A stretch of DNA of 64,000 nt from Dethiosulfovibrio faecalis. GTDB taxonomy: Bacteria > Synergistota > Synergistia > Synergistales > Dethiosulfovibrionaceae. This document shows positions 33,290 to 41,143 of this stretch, one piece after another (the stretch's first letter is position 1; the number at the start of each line of letters is the position of its first letter). The translations under genes and the position numbers were made by a program. Below the pieces are notes generated by a model, which worked only from the letters and a program-made list of their open reading frames with translations, was not told the origin of the DNA and searched no databases. The stretch lies in contig NZ_JAKGUE010000003.1 of assembly GCF_021568795.1 (NCBI RefSeq), forward strand, positions 62,001 through 126,000. Reading direction: 5' to 3'.

Positions 33290-34300
33290 ATGCCCAAAGA
33301 GATCGGATCAAACAGGATAAAAAGGCTGAACTCCATAATGGAGAAACTCTGCTCCCGCACGGTGCTCCCGGGGAAGGATATCAGGGAAACCGCCGAGTCG
33401 GTCTCCGCCAGAACCCTACAGAGAGACCTCAGCTATCTAAGAAACGAGTTCGGAGCCGACATCCTGTACGACCCCTCTTCCGACTCGTACAGTTTAAAGA
33501 ACAGAGGCACCTTCGTGCTCCAGATACGACTGAGGGAATCCCAGATACAGGGGCTGGCGGCCGGCATCAAGATGGCCTCCCATTTTCTACCCCATATGGA
33601 GGAGGACCTGAAGGACCTCTGGGCCAAGATGGCGTCCATATTGCCTCCGGACCTGGTCCGAAAGGGCGAGACTCTCGGCCTGGCCTCGGTGGTATCCACC
33701 CCGGTATCGTCCATGGATCCCAGGACCTTCCACCTTCTGATAAAGGCGATACAGGAGGAAAAACCGGTCCGTTTTTCCTATCGATCGCCCTACGACGACG
33801 ACCCCGACGACAAAGACAGGTTCGTGTCTCCATGGGGAGTCTTCTTTCAGGCCCACGCCTGGTACCTATGGGGAAGCCATCCCAAACTGCCCCAAGGGGC
33901 GACATACCGCATATCCCGAATAGACAAGGCCCTACTGTGGCCCGACACCGACTACGAAAGCCCTCCGGAAAATCAGGGTCTTACCGACTACGCGTCCTCA
34001 TGCTGGTACGCCTACAGAGGCGGCAAAGAGGTGGACGTTAAGCTCAGGATAGATCCACCACTCTCCCGGGTCATACCGGAGACATCCTGGCATCCCAGCC
34101 AGACCTTCGAGGAAAGAGAGGACGGCTCGTCCACCATGACGGTCAGAATCCACGAAAACGCCCTGGAATCGGTGGCAAGGTGGGTCCTGGCCAGCGCGCC
34201 CTTCGTGACCGTCGAAAGCCCCATGAAACTGGCGGATCAGGTGGAAAAGCTGCTTAACCGATTACAGGACAAAACGACGACGAAAGTATTGCAGAACTAA
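33290..34300 (+). CDS. WYL-domain transcriptional regulator (second of the pair)
   Basis: A 336-residue paralog of the preceding protein. Shared stretches run along the whole length: R-L-N-x-I-M near residue 13, the F-G-A-D-I-L-Y-D-P segment, G-I-K-M-A-S-H, and A-W-Y-L-W-G-S-H. I choose the ATG at 33290, preceded by AAAGGA, because it makes the two paralogs collinear. The frame opens 28 codons earlier. The pair probably arose by tandem duplication and may act as a heterodimer. Confidence 0.85.
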   Translation: MPKEIGSNRIKRLNSIMEKLCSRTVLPGKDIRETAESVSARTLQRDLSYLRNEFGADILYDPSSDSYSLKNRGTFVLQIRLRESQIQGLAAGIKMASHFLPHMEEDLKDLWAKMASILPPDLVRKGETLGLASVVSTPVSSMDPRTFHLLIKAIQEEKPVRFSYRSPYDDDPDDKDRFVSPWGVFFQAHAWYLWGSHPKLPQGATYRISRIDKALLWPDTDYESPPENQGLTDYASSCWYAYRGGKEVDVKLRIDPPLSRVIPETSWHPSQTFEEREDGSSTMTVRIHENALESVARWVLASAPFVTVESPMKLADQVEKLLNRLQDKTTTKVLQN

Positions 34301-34348
34301 CTTTTTGAGGGTAAAATCGGGGCATATCGTGGAAAGACGGTGATTGAC

Positions 34349-34693
34349 ATGGGAAAGGAGCTGCTGCTCGGCTCTCTGGCCTTCGGCCTATTCGTGGTGT
34401 GTCCCAGGATGGCCGGGATGATGCACGTCATATCGGGGCAGGAAAGCCTGTCGATGATGAAGACCGTCCTGGTCGGGACGCTGTTTTCCGTGCCTCTGTT
34501 GATGCTGATGGTTTTGGTGTTCGGCAAGTTCGGCGTCTGGGGAGCTCTGGCGGTATGCGTTCTGACCGATCTGGGAGCCGCTCTGGTTATGGGGTCGGTG
34601 AGTCCCAGGGCCGGGGTGGAGACGGCCGTGATAGCCCTGTTCGTCATACTGGGAGTTAAGGTGGCACCGCTTATCTCGAGGGCTTTTTTCTGA
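34349..34693 (+). CDS. Small integral membrane protein
   Basis: A 114-residue, very hydrophobic protein with four predicted transmembrane segments. No family is recognised. The ATG at 34349 is preferred; an in-frame GTG lies three codons upstream at 34340. It is the last plus-strand gene before a convergent terminator, 48 bp after the second WYL gene, and may belong to the same transcript. Confidence 0.65.
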   Translation: MGKELLLGSLAFGLFVVCPRMAGMMHVISGQESLSMMKTVLVGTLFSVPLLMLMVLVFGKFGVWGALAVCVLTDLGAALVMGSVSPRAGVETAVIALFVILGVKVAPLISRAFF

Positions 34694-34703
34694 CATCGAG
34701 TTA

Positions 34704-34752
34704 AAAGGCGGGCCCGGAATCGGGGAAACACCGCGATCCCGGGCCCGCCTTT
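34704..34752. terminator. Bidirectional terminator
   Basis: A 14-bp GC-rich stem flanked by AAA and TTT lies between convergent genes. Confidence 0.85.
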
Positions 34753-34772
34753 CCGTTACGCCCGACCGGTTT

Positions 34773-35147
34773 CTACAGCACGGCGGCGCCGAGTATCCGA
34801 TATATGTCCTCTATGCTTGAATCCTTTTTGAACTCGTAGGTAAGAGGTATGTCCTGCCCTCTGACCCAGATCTTGAGCTCCGCGTCCAGATCGAAATGCC
34901 CGGCGCTCTCCTTGGAGAAACAGACTATGCTGCCGTATGGAACGGTCAGATAGGATACCTTTTTCCCGGTCATACCCTGCTTATCCATGACTATGAGCCT
35001 CTTGTCGGTGAAGACGAACATGTCCCTGACCAGCTTGTAAGCCGCCTGAACATCCTCGCCCTCGATCAGCATGGATGCGAACTCCTCCCGAACCCTTTCC
35101 AGATCGGTCTCGGTAGCGTGTCCCATCAAACCTCTTATAAGTCCCAT
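34773..35147 (-). CDS. Bacterial PH-domain protein (YyaB-like)
   Basis: A 124-residue single-domain protein of the bacterial PH-like family. It shows the motif F-V-F-T-D-K-R-L-I-V-M-D-K-Q-G near residues 46-60 and the closing helix after K-D-S-S-I-E-D. These small proteins form beta-barrel rings and have no agreed function. It is monocistronic, between a terminator and the sulfonate-type transporter operon, which reads in the same direction. Confidence 0.82.
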   Translation of the reverse strand: MGLIRGLMGHATETDLERVREEFASMLIEGEDVQAAYKLVRDMFVFTDKRLIVMDKQGMTGKKVSYLTVPYGSIVCFSKESAGHFDLDAELKIWVRGQDIPLTYEFKKDSSIEDIYRILGAAVL

Positions 35148-35192
35148 GAACGTCCTCCTGATCTAAGGAATATAGTTCCATTCTATACCATA

Positions 35193-35963
35193 TCAGGAAC
35201 GGCACCCCACCTCCCGGTCCAGCATGGAGAGCACCTCGTAGGCCAGTTCGCCGAATCGGGGATCGGAACGACGCCTCGGCCTCTCTATAGGAACCGTGAT
35301 GATCTCCCTGATCCTGCCGGGCCTGGCTGACATGACGACTATCCTGTCCGCCAGAGAGACCGCCTCGTCGACGCTGTGGGTCACGAACAGGACGGTCTTT
35401 CTGTGGGCCTCCCATATCCTCAAAAGCTCGCCCTGGAGCAGTATCCTGGTATGGGCGTCCAAAGCACCGAAGGGCTCGTCCATCAGCAGAACCTCGGGAT
35501 TGTTCACCAGGGCCCTGGCGATGGCCGCCCTCTGCCTCATCCCGCCGGAAAGCTCGTAGGGATAGGCGTCGGCGAACTCCGCAAGCCCTACGAGGTCGAG
35601 ATATTCCTCGACCAATCCTCCGTATGATTCGGGCTTCTCCCCTGCAAGCTCGGGCCCAAGGCCCAGATTCCCCGCCACGGTGCGCCAGGGAAGAAGGGAG
35701 TATTCCTGGAAAACCATGCCCCGCTCCCTACCGGGACCGGATATCTCCGACCCCATATAGCGGGCCTCGCCGCCCGTAGGGGTCTCCAGTCCGGCCAGTA
35801 TCCTCAACATGGTCGACTTGCCGCAGCCGGAGGGACCCACTATGCATATGAACTCGTTCGGATCGACCTCCAGATCGACCGGAGCCAGAGCCTTGACCAG
35901 ATCTCCCTTTTCGGTCACGAAGGTCTTCTCCAGCGAGGACACGGATATAACCGGAACGGTCAT
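35193..35963 (-). CDS. Nitrate/sulfonate/taurine-type ABC ATPase
   Basis: A 256-residue SsuB/TauB-type ATPase with Walker A G-P-S-G-C-G-K-S-T, Q-loop V-F-Q-E-Y-S-L-L-P-W, signature L-S-G-G-M-R-Q-R and Walker B L-L-M-D-E-P-F-G-A-L-D. Two in-frame ATGs compete (35981 and 35963). I choose 35963, which overlaps the permease stop as ATGA and has GAGG 8 nt upstream. It energises uptake of a small anion or heterocycle; the family covers sulfonates, nitrate and thiamine precursors. Confidence 0.88.
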   Translation of the reverse strand: MTVPVISVSSLEKTFVTEKGDLVKALAPVDLEVDPNEFICIVGPSGCGKSTMLRILAGLETPTGGEARYMGSEISGPGRERGMVFQEYSLLPWRTVAGNLGLGPELAGEKPESYGGLVEEYLDLVGLAEFADAYPYELSGGMRQRAAIARALVNNPEVLLMDEPFGALDAHTRILLQGELLRIWEAHRKTVLFVTHSVDEAVSLADRIVVMSARPGRIREIITVPIERPRRRSDPRFGELAYEVLSMLDREVGCRS

Positions 35964-36796
35964 CTCGACAGCCTCTGCCATCCGAAACACCGGGCCTCCA
36001 CGACCCTGAACCCCCAGTCCATAAAGGCTCCGACCAGACCGATGCTCACCATCCCGGCAACTACAACGTCGGTCCTCGCCACGGTGTAGGCGTGGGTTAT
36101 GAGATATCCCACCCCGGAAAGGCTTCCTGGCAGCATCTCCGCCGAAACGAGACACATCCAGGCTACCCCCAGCCCCACCCTCATTCCCGTCACGATGGAA
36201 GGAGCGGCGGCTGGAAGAAGCACCTTGACGAAAAGGTCCCTCTCGGAGGCACCGAGAACCCTGGACGACTCCACCAATATCTTCGGCACGTTGGAGACCC
36301 CGTATATGGTGTTGCTGAGAACGGGGTAGAACGCCCCTATGAATATGATGAACAGCATCGAAAGCTTGAGGTTGTTGAGCCATATATACCACTGCCCCTC
36401 CTCGATCCCGACCAAGGTGGCGAAGCTGGCCACTCCGAACCAGGCAAGCACCAGAGGAACCCAGGCCAGAGGAGGAATAGGCCTGAACAGGCCGAGGAAC
36501 ATGTTCAAGAGACCGTAGATTCTTTTGGAAGCCCCCATGATCAATCCCAGAGGGATCGCCACTACGACGGCAAGAGAGTACCCCACGAGAACCCTCACAA
36601 GACTCACGGCGACGTTTCCTGCCATGGATCCCATGCTTATGACGTCGGTACCGGGATGGAACAGAAGGGTTCCTACCTCCCTCAACCCCGGAAGAATCAG
36701 GTCGTTTCCGACCTGCACCGCCACCACGTTCCATAAAACGAGAAAGATAAAAGGAACCACCATGGGAGCAAACAGAGCCCCACCAGAACGTATCAT
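35960..36796 (-). CDS. Nitrate/sulfonate/taurine-type ABC permease
   Basis: A 278-residue SsuC/TauC-type permease with about six transmembrane segments and the E-A-A-like loop (E-S-S-R-V-L-G-A-S-E-R-D-L-F near residues 175-190) that contacts the ATPase. It begins after a terminator-like hairpin that separates it from the binding-protein gene, and overlaps the ATPase gene by 4 bp. Confidence 0.9.
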   Translation of the reverse strand: MIRSGGALFAPMVVPFIFLVLWNVVAVQVGNDLILPGLREVGTLLFHPGTDVISMGSMAGNVAVSLVRVLVGYSLAVVVAIPLGLIMGASKRIYGLLNMFLGLFRPIPPLAWVPLVLAWFGVASFATLVGIEEGQWYIWLNNLKLSMLFIIFIGAFYPVLSNTIYGVSNVPKILVESSRVLGASERDLFVKVLLPAAAPSIVTGMRVGLGVAWMCLVSAEMLPGSLSGVGYLITHAYTVARTDVVVAGMVSIGLVGAFMDWGFRVVEARCFGWQRLSR

Positions 36797-36813
36797 CCGC
36801 AGAAACCCCTTTC

Positions 36814-36847
36814 AAAAAAAGCCCCCTCGGCAAAAAAGCCGAAGGGG
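36814..36847 (-). terminator. Terminator-like hairpin between binding protein and permease genes
   Basis: On the minus strand a 10-bp stem with one mismatch (36847-36838 with 36831-36822) is followed by seven U residues. It sits just before the permease start, so it would lower expression of permease and ATPase relative to the binding protein, or act as an attenuator. Confidence 0.75.
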
Positions 36848-36868
36848 ATCGTCGTATATCGAATGGAC

Positions 36869-37954
36869 TTATCTCACGAAGGAGAAATCGAAGAGTCCCT
36901 CCTGGACGTCCTCAAGCCGTTTTCCGGCGAACGAGCCCTTGAACTTGCCCATCTTGTCCAGATAGGTCATGAACACTCCCGCTCCGGTTATCCAGTTCTC
37001 CGAGGGATCGGTGGTGTAGACTATGGTCGACTTCTTGGCGGCCTCCGCCGGTATGCCGATCCAGCCGGCTCCCAACGTGGCGGCCTCTTCCTTGTTGTCG
37101 TTGCACCATGAGCAGGTCTTGGTCATGAGATCGACGAAGGCCTTGACCACAGGTCCGTCCGAGGCGATGGTCTCCTCCCTGGCTGCCACCACGCAGCAGG
37201 GGAAGTTGGACCACTTGCCTGCCGGAGGAAGATCCCTCAGGTCCATGAGGACCTTGCCGGCGCCTCTGAATGCGGCCATCTCAGGGAAGGGATCGGGGCC
37301 TACCCAGGCGTCCACCTGTCCGCTCGTAAGGGCGGGGATAAGGTTGGAGGTCGACTTGAGGTCAACCAGGAATACGTCGGCGTCCTCTCCCATCTTCTGG
37401 GTCACGGAGATATCGTTGTCGAACATGGCGCTTTCGAATATTATCCTGGGAGCACTGGTGGGGGAGTGATATCCCACCTTTATCGGTTTATCCGAGTTCC
37501 TCAAGGCGTCCAGAAACTCGTCCCACGAACCGTAGGGACTGTCAGAGGGCACCACGAGGCCTATTCCGTCGGCGTGAAGAGGGCAAAGCACCTTGACGGG
37601 AGTTCCCTTGTCCCTGGCGGTCATCATGGCCGGCAGAGATCCCATGCCGAGATCGATATGTTTCTGAGCGAAGAGAACGGCCGTCTCCGATCCGCTCTTG
37701 GCCACAACGACGTTGAGCCTGGCGACCTTCTCTCCGTCTACGAAGAGATCGTATTTCTCCTTGGGGACGACCTGCTCCAGCCAGATACCCTGATCCTTGA
37801 GCCCTTCGCATTTGGACATGGCCACCATGAAAGGCTCGTGGTGGGTGGTGAAGATGTAGCTCACCCTCACAGTTGGAACTTCGGCGGCCATGGAGGGGGA
37901 CAGGGCAGCCAGACCAAGTAACACCGACAGACAAAGAACCACAAATTTTTTCAC
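36869..37954 (-). CDS. Periplasmic binding protein of the sulfonate/taurine-type ABC system
   Basis: A 361-residue SsuA/TauA/NMT1-like binding protein with a signal peptide (residues 1-23, cleavage at M-A-A). The fold hallmark is V-V-A-K-S-G-S-E-T-A-V-L-F-A-Q near residues 84-98 followed by D-L-G-M-G-S. A C-C pair near residue 255 and a C-S-W-C pair near 286 are unusual for this family and could form disulfides or bind a metal or thiol ligand. The substrate is unknown. It is the first gene of its operon and diverges from the DNA glycosylase gene. Confidence 0.85.
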   Translation of the reverse strand: MKKFVVLCLSVLLGLAALSPSMAAEVPTVRVSYIFTTHHEPFMVAMSKCEGLKDQGIWLEQVVPKEKYDLFVDGEKVARLNVVVAKSGSETAVLFAQKHIDLGMGSLPAMMTARDKGTPVKVLCPLHADGIGLVVPSDSPYGSWDEFLDALRNSDKPIKVGYHSPTSAPRIIFESAMFDNDISVTQKMGEDADVFLVDLKSTSNLIPALTSGQVDAWVGPDPFPEMAAFRGAGKVLMDLRDLPPAGKWSNFPCCVVAAREETIASDGPVVKAFVDLMTKTCSWCNDNKEEAATLGAGWIGIPAEAAKKSTIVYTTDPSENWITGAGVFMTYLDKMGKFKGSFAGKRLEDVQEGLFDFSFVR

Positions 37955-37988
37955 ACTAAAAGCTCCTTCCCGACACGAGGTGATTGTT

Positions 37989-38693
37989 ATGCGAAAAGAT
38001 TATAATGTGTATTCTTGCTTCGGTCAAAATCCGGAGGCATGTTTTTCCCCGTTAGACGTAAGCTTCTACGAAAGGTCCTGTTTCGCCGTGGCCAGAGAGC
38101 TTCTGGGATCCCTGCTTGTGAGCTTCGCTGGGGGAGAGCCTACGGTCGGAAGGATAGTGGAGGTGGAGCCCTACATCGGAGCCTACGACAGAGCATCCCA
38201 CGCCTGGCCCATGAAGAGGACCCCCCGCACCGAGGCCATGTTCGGTCCCGGAGGGAGGGCCTATATATTCTTCGTCTACGGCATGCACCATCAGCTGTGC
38301 GCCGTGACAGGGCCGGAGGGAACGCCGGACGCTGTGCTGATAAGGGCTCTTGAACCCATCGAGGGGATCGACGTCATGACCCGTCGGAGAAATCAGCCCC
38401 TGAAAAGGCTCTGCGACGGCCCAGGGAAGCTGTGCTCCGCTCTGGCGGTCACCTCCGAGCTGTACGGGATCGACCTGACCGACCCCTCGTCGCCCCTCAC
38501 GATAAGGAAGGGAGAGCCGATCGGAGACGACCGGATCCTGGCGGCCCCCAGGGTCGGTGTGGCCTACGCCGGACCATATGCCACGGTTCCGTGGAGGATG
38601 TACCTTAAGGACTGCCCTTGGGTCAGCGTGAAGGACCGCTCCGCCGTGCCCTACCAGTCGCTTCCGAAAAACACCTTCACCCCGCAGGACTGA
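37989..38693 (+). CDS. 3-methyladenine DNA glycosylase (AAG/MPG family)
   Basis: A 234-residue alkyladenine glycosylase of the AAG type. The catalytic glutamate lies in G-R-I-V-E-V-E-P-Y-I-G near residues 56-66, followed by D-R-A-S-H-A and the G-R-A-Y-I-F-F-V-Y-G-M-H motif. It excises alkylated or deaminated purines in base-excision repair. The ATG at 37989 gives the family length with a short N-terminal extension. Its 3' end overlaps the convergent opgH gene by 17 bp. Confidence 0.9.
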   Translation: MRKDYNVYSCFGQNPEACFSPLDVSFYERSCFAVARELLGSLLVSFAGGEPTVGRIVEVEPYIGAYDRASHAWPMKRTPRTEAMFGPGGRAYIFFVYGMHHQLCAVTGPEGTPDAVLIRALEPIEGIDVMTRRRNQPLKRLCDGPGKLCSALAVTSELYGIDLTDPSSPLTIRKGEPIGDDRILAAPRVGVAYAGPYATVPWRMYLKDCPWVSVKDRSAVPYQSLPKNTFTPQD

Positions 38694-40791
38694 AGCCTAT
38701 TCCCCATTCGGAGGCCTTCAGGTCGTCCTCCAGGGTCCATACCCGGCGGTGAAGCTCCGCCAGGGCGGCGGGATCCTTGAGAAGCTCCATCTTATCCCCG
38801 GAGCCAAGGGAGCCTGGGCCCTCGGCGATGGCCCTATCCACCAGGGGAAGCCTGTCGGGCCTTATCCTCGTTCCCTCATGGCCACAGGACGCAAGCAGTG
38901 AAATATGGAGGCCGTGAACCCTGGGATCGGTGACGGCTCTGAGAAAACCCTGTCTTTCCGAAAAGGAAAACGGGCTGTAGGGAGGTCTCTCTCCGTCGAT
39001 ATGGTCCTTCACCTCCGCCAGCTCTCGGGGAAGCCGAATCTCCTCCGGGATGACCAGAAGGCCTAACCGTCTGAGAGATCTGCCCACCGAGACCCTGCTG
39101 GTGAAGACCGAGAGGGGGACCGAAAAGGCCAGAGACAGGACTATAGGGGATATCCAGGGGAAAAACGACGGATTGACCAGATACAGCAGCCCTCCCCAAA
39201 CGATCCCCAGAAGGGTCGCCCACCAGTGGACCGACGCCGCGTCGACCCAGGCGGTTCCTCGATCGTCCCTGGACTGGGTTCCCCATCCGACGTCCTTTCC
39301 CAGCAACGTTCCGATCACGAACAGGCTGTGGTGGATCATCCTTATAGGAGCCAACAGGGTCGACAGCAGAACCTCTACCAATATTCCACCGGCGAGCTTG
39401 CCTCTTCCTCCGAAGGAAGAGGCTCCGGGATCCTTCAACAGCACCAACGAGAAGCTGAGCAGCTTCGGCAGAAACAGAAGCACCGCCGTCGAACCCAGCA
39501 GAGCCAGAGCCCAATGGGGATGCCAGACCGGCCACTGGGGAAATAGGGTCTTGGTCTCCAGGAAATAGCTTGGCTCCAGTACGACCTCCGCCAAAGCCTG
39601 CACCGAGCTTATGAGGAGAAAGACCAGCCACAACAGAGCGGATCCGTATGACAGAACCCCGTTCAGAAACAGGGCCCTGTGGGTCGGGAAGAACCCCCTG
39701 GTGAACATCAGCCTCATATGCTGGAGGTTCCCCTGACACCACCGTCGATCCCTCTTTAGCTCGTCCAACAGGGTTGGTGGGGTCTCCTCGTAGCTTCCAT
39801 CCAGATCGTAGGCCAGCCACACACCGTAACCGGCCCTTCTCATGAGGGCGGATTCCACGAAATCGTGGCTCAGTATGTCGCCGCTCAAAGCCCCCTTTCC
39901 GGACAGCCTGGGAAGCTGACAGTGCTTCGTGAAGGGCTCCACCCTTATTATGGCGTTGTGTCCCCAGTACTGACCGTCTCCCAGCTGCCAGAAGTGTATC
40001 CCGGCGGCGAACATGGGCCCATAGACCCTGTTGGCGAACTGCTGGGCTCTGGCGATGAAGGTCTCCCTGTTAACCCCGGCGGGAGGGGTCTGAAGTATGC
40101 CTATATCCGGACGATCCTCCATTATCTGGACCATCCGAACCATGGTTCTCCCGGCCATGACGCTGTCGGCATCGAAGACTATCATGTAACGGTAGTTTTT
40201 CCCCCATCGACGACAGAAATCCGCTATATTGCCGCTCTTGCGCTTGGCGTTGCTTCGCCTCTTTCTGTAGAACACCCTGCCGAAACAGTCCCTGTCGCTG
40301 CAAAAACGGTGCCAGGCCGCCTCCTCCTCGACCCAGACGTCCGGATCGGTGCTGTCGCTCAGGACGAAGAAATCGAAACGGTCGGACGAACCGGTCCTCT
40401 CAAGGGAATCGTAGACAGCCTCCAGACCGGCCATGACCTTCTTGACGTCCTCGTTGTAGACCGGGATGAGAACGGCGGTCCGGGCGGAGACGTCGGCTAT
40501 GGACAGATCCCGTCCCCGACAGTGATTGGAGGGAGAATAACGGTTCTTCCCAGCCAAAAGCAGCACGAATCCCATGAAGGCGGTCCAGAAACCGACGGAT
40601 ATCCAAGCGAAGAGGACCCCGAAGAGGATCAGCAGCAATACCTCCAGAGGGGTCCCTCCCTTCGAGGGAAGCACCGAGGCCATGGTGCGACAGGCCGCCG
40701 CGGTCGGGAACAGTATAAGGGCCAGCAGAAGGGCCCTTCTCCAGGCGGCGCTCCGATACCAGAGATTCGGAGAAAGGTTCTTCATCGACAT
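38677..40791 (-). CDS. opgH: Glucosyltransferase of periplasmic glucan synthesis (OpgH/MdoH), short N-terminus
   Basis: A 704-residue membrane glycosyltransferase (GT2) with two N-terminal transmembrane helices. The catalytic part carries D-S-T-D-P-D and F-D-A-D-S (DxD), then the Q-R-R-W-like R-R-W-C-Q-G-N motif, and about five further helices follow. It polymerises glucose from UDP-glucose for osmoregulated periplasmic glucans. The E. coli protein is about 847 residues and has a cytoplasmic N-terminal arm of about 140 residues. That arm is missing here and appears to be encoded by the separate gene just upstream, 4 bp away. Confidence 0.92.
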   Translation of the reverse strand: MSMKNLSPNLWYRSAAWRRALLLALILFPTAAACRTMASVLPSKGGTPLEVLLLILFGVLFAWISVGFWTAFMGFVLLLAGKNRYSPSNHCRGRDLSIADVSARTAVLIPVYNEDVKKVMAGLEAVYDSLERTGSSDRFDFFVLSDSTDPDVWVEEEAAWHRFCSDRDCFGRVFYRKRRSNAKRKSGNIADFCRRWGKNYRYMIVFDADSVMAGRTMVRMVQIMEDRPDIGILQTPPAGVNRETFIARAQQFANRVYGPMFAAGIHFWQLGDGQYWGHNAIIRVEPFTKHCQLPRLSGKGALSGDILSHDFVESALMRRAGYGVWLAYDLDGSYEETPPTLLDELKRDRRWCQGNLQHMRLMFTRGFFPTHRALFLNGVLSYGSALLWLVFLLISSVQALAEVVLEPSYFLETKTLFPQWPVWHPHWALALLGSTAVLLFLPKLLSFSLVLLKDPGASSFGGRGKLAGGILVEVLLSTLLAPIRMIHHSLFVIGTLLGKDVGWGTQSRDDRGTAWVDAASVHWWATLLGIVWGGLLYLVNPSFFPWISPIVLSLAFSVPLSVFTSRVSVGRSLRRLGLLVIPEEIRLPRELAEVKDHIDGERPPYSPFSFSERQGFLRAVTDPRVHGLHISLLASCGHEGTRIRPDRLPLVDRAIAEGPGSLGSGDKMELLKDPAALAELHRRVWTLEDDLKASEWGIGFSPAG

Positions 40792-40795
40792 CGGC

Positions 40796-41143
40796 CTATC
40801 TCCTCAGACCGAACAGATCGTCCCGCCAGGACCTGAGAGCCCTGACGATGGCGGTCTTCCAGGGAACCAGGTCCATCTCCTCCGAGACCATCACGGCCCT
40901 GTTCAGAGGAGGAACCGACGCTCTGGGTATCGATTTTTCCGTACCGATCGAGTCCTTCCTCTCTTCCAAGACATCCCAAAGGGATTCCATGGCCTCCTTC
41001 GGAGAGGACGCACCGCTTCGAGATAGCCCCTCCAGTGCCAGATCCAGGGCCACCTCTGCCGGGACGTCCAGGGACCCGGCGTATAACAGCGCCCTATCCC
41101 TGGTCATTCGACGAAGCTCCTCGGATTTAAGGACGCCACTCAT
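40796..41143 (-). CDS. Small cytoplasmic protein resembling the detached N-terminal arm of OpgH
   Basis: A 115-residue soluble protein between opgG and opgH, overlapping opgG by 17 bp and ending 4 bp before opgH. Its C-terminal half (a proline-rich piece, then N-R-A-V-M-V, P-W-K and R-S-W-R-D-D-L-F-G) resembles the region of E. coli OpgH just before its first membrane helix (R-S-S-M-F, P-W-R, F-W-D-R-L-R-G). Together with opgH it would restore the normal OpgH length. A gene split is my inference; a separate accessory subunit is the alternative. Confidence 0.65.
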   Translation of the reverse strand: MSGVLKSEELRRMTRDRALLYAGSLDVPAEVALDLALEGLSRSGASSPKEAMESLWDVLEERKDSIGTEKSIPRASVPPLNRAVMVSEEMDLVPWKTAIVRALRSWRDDLFGLRR

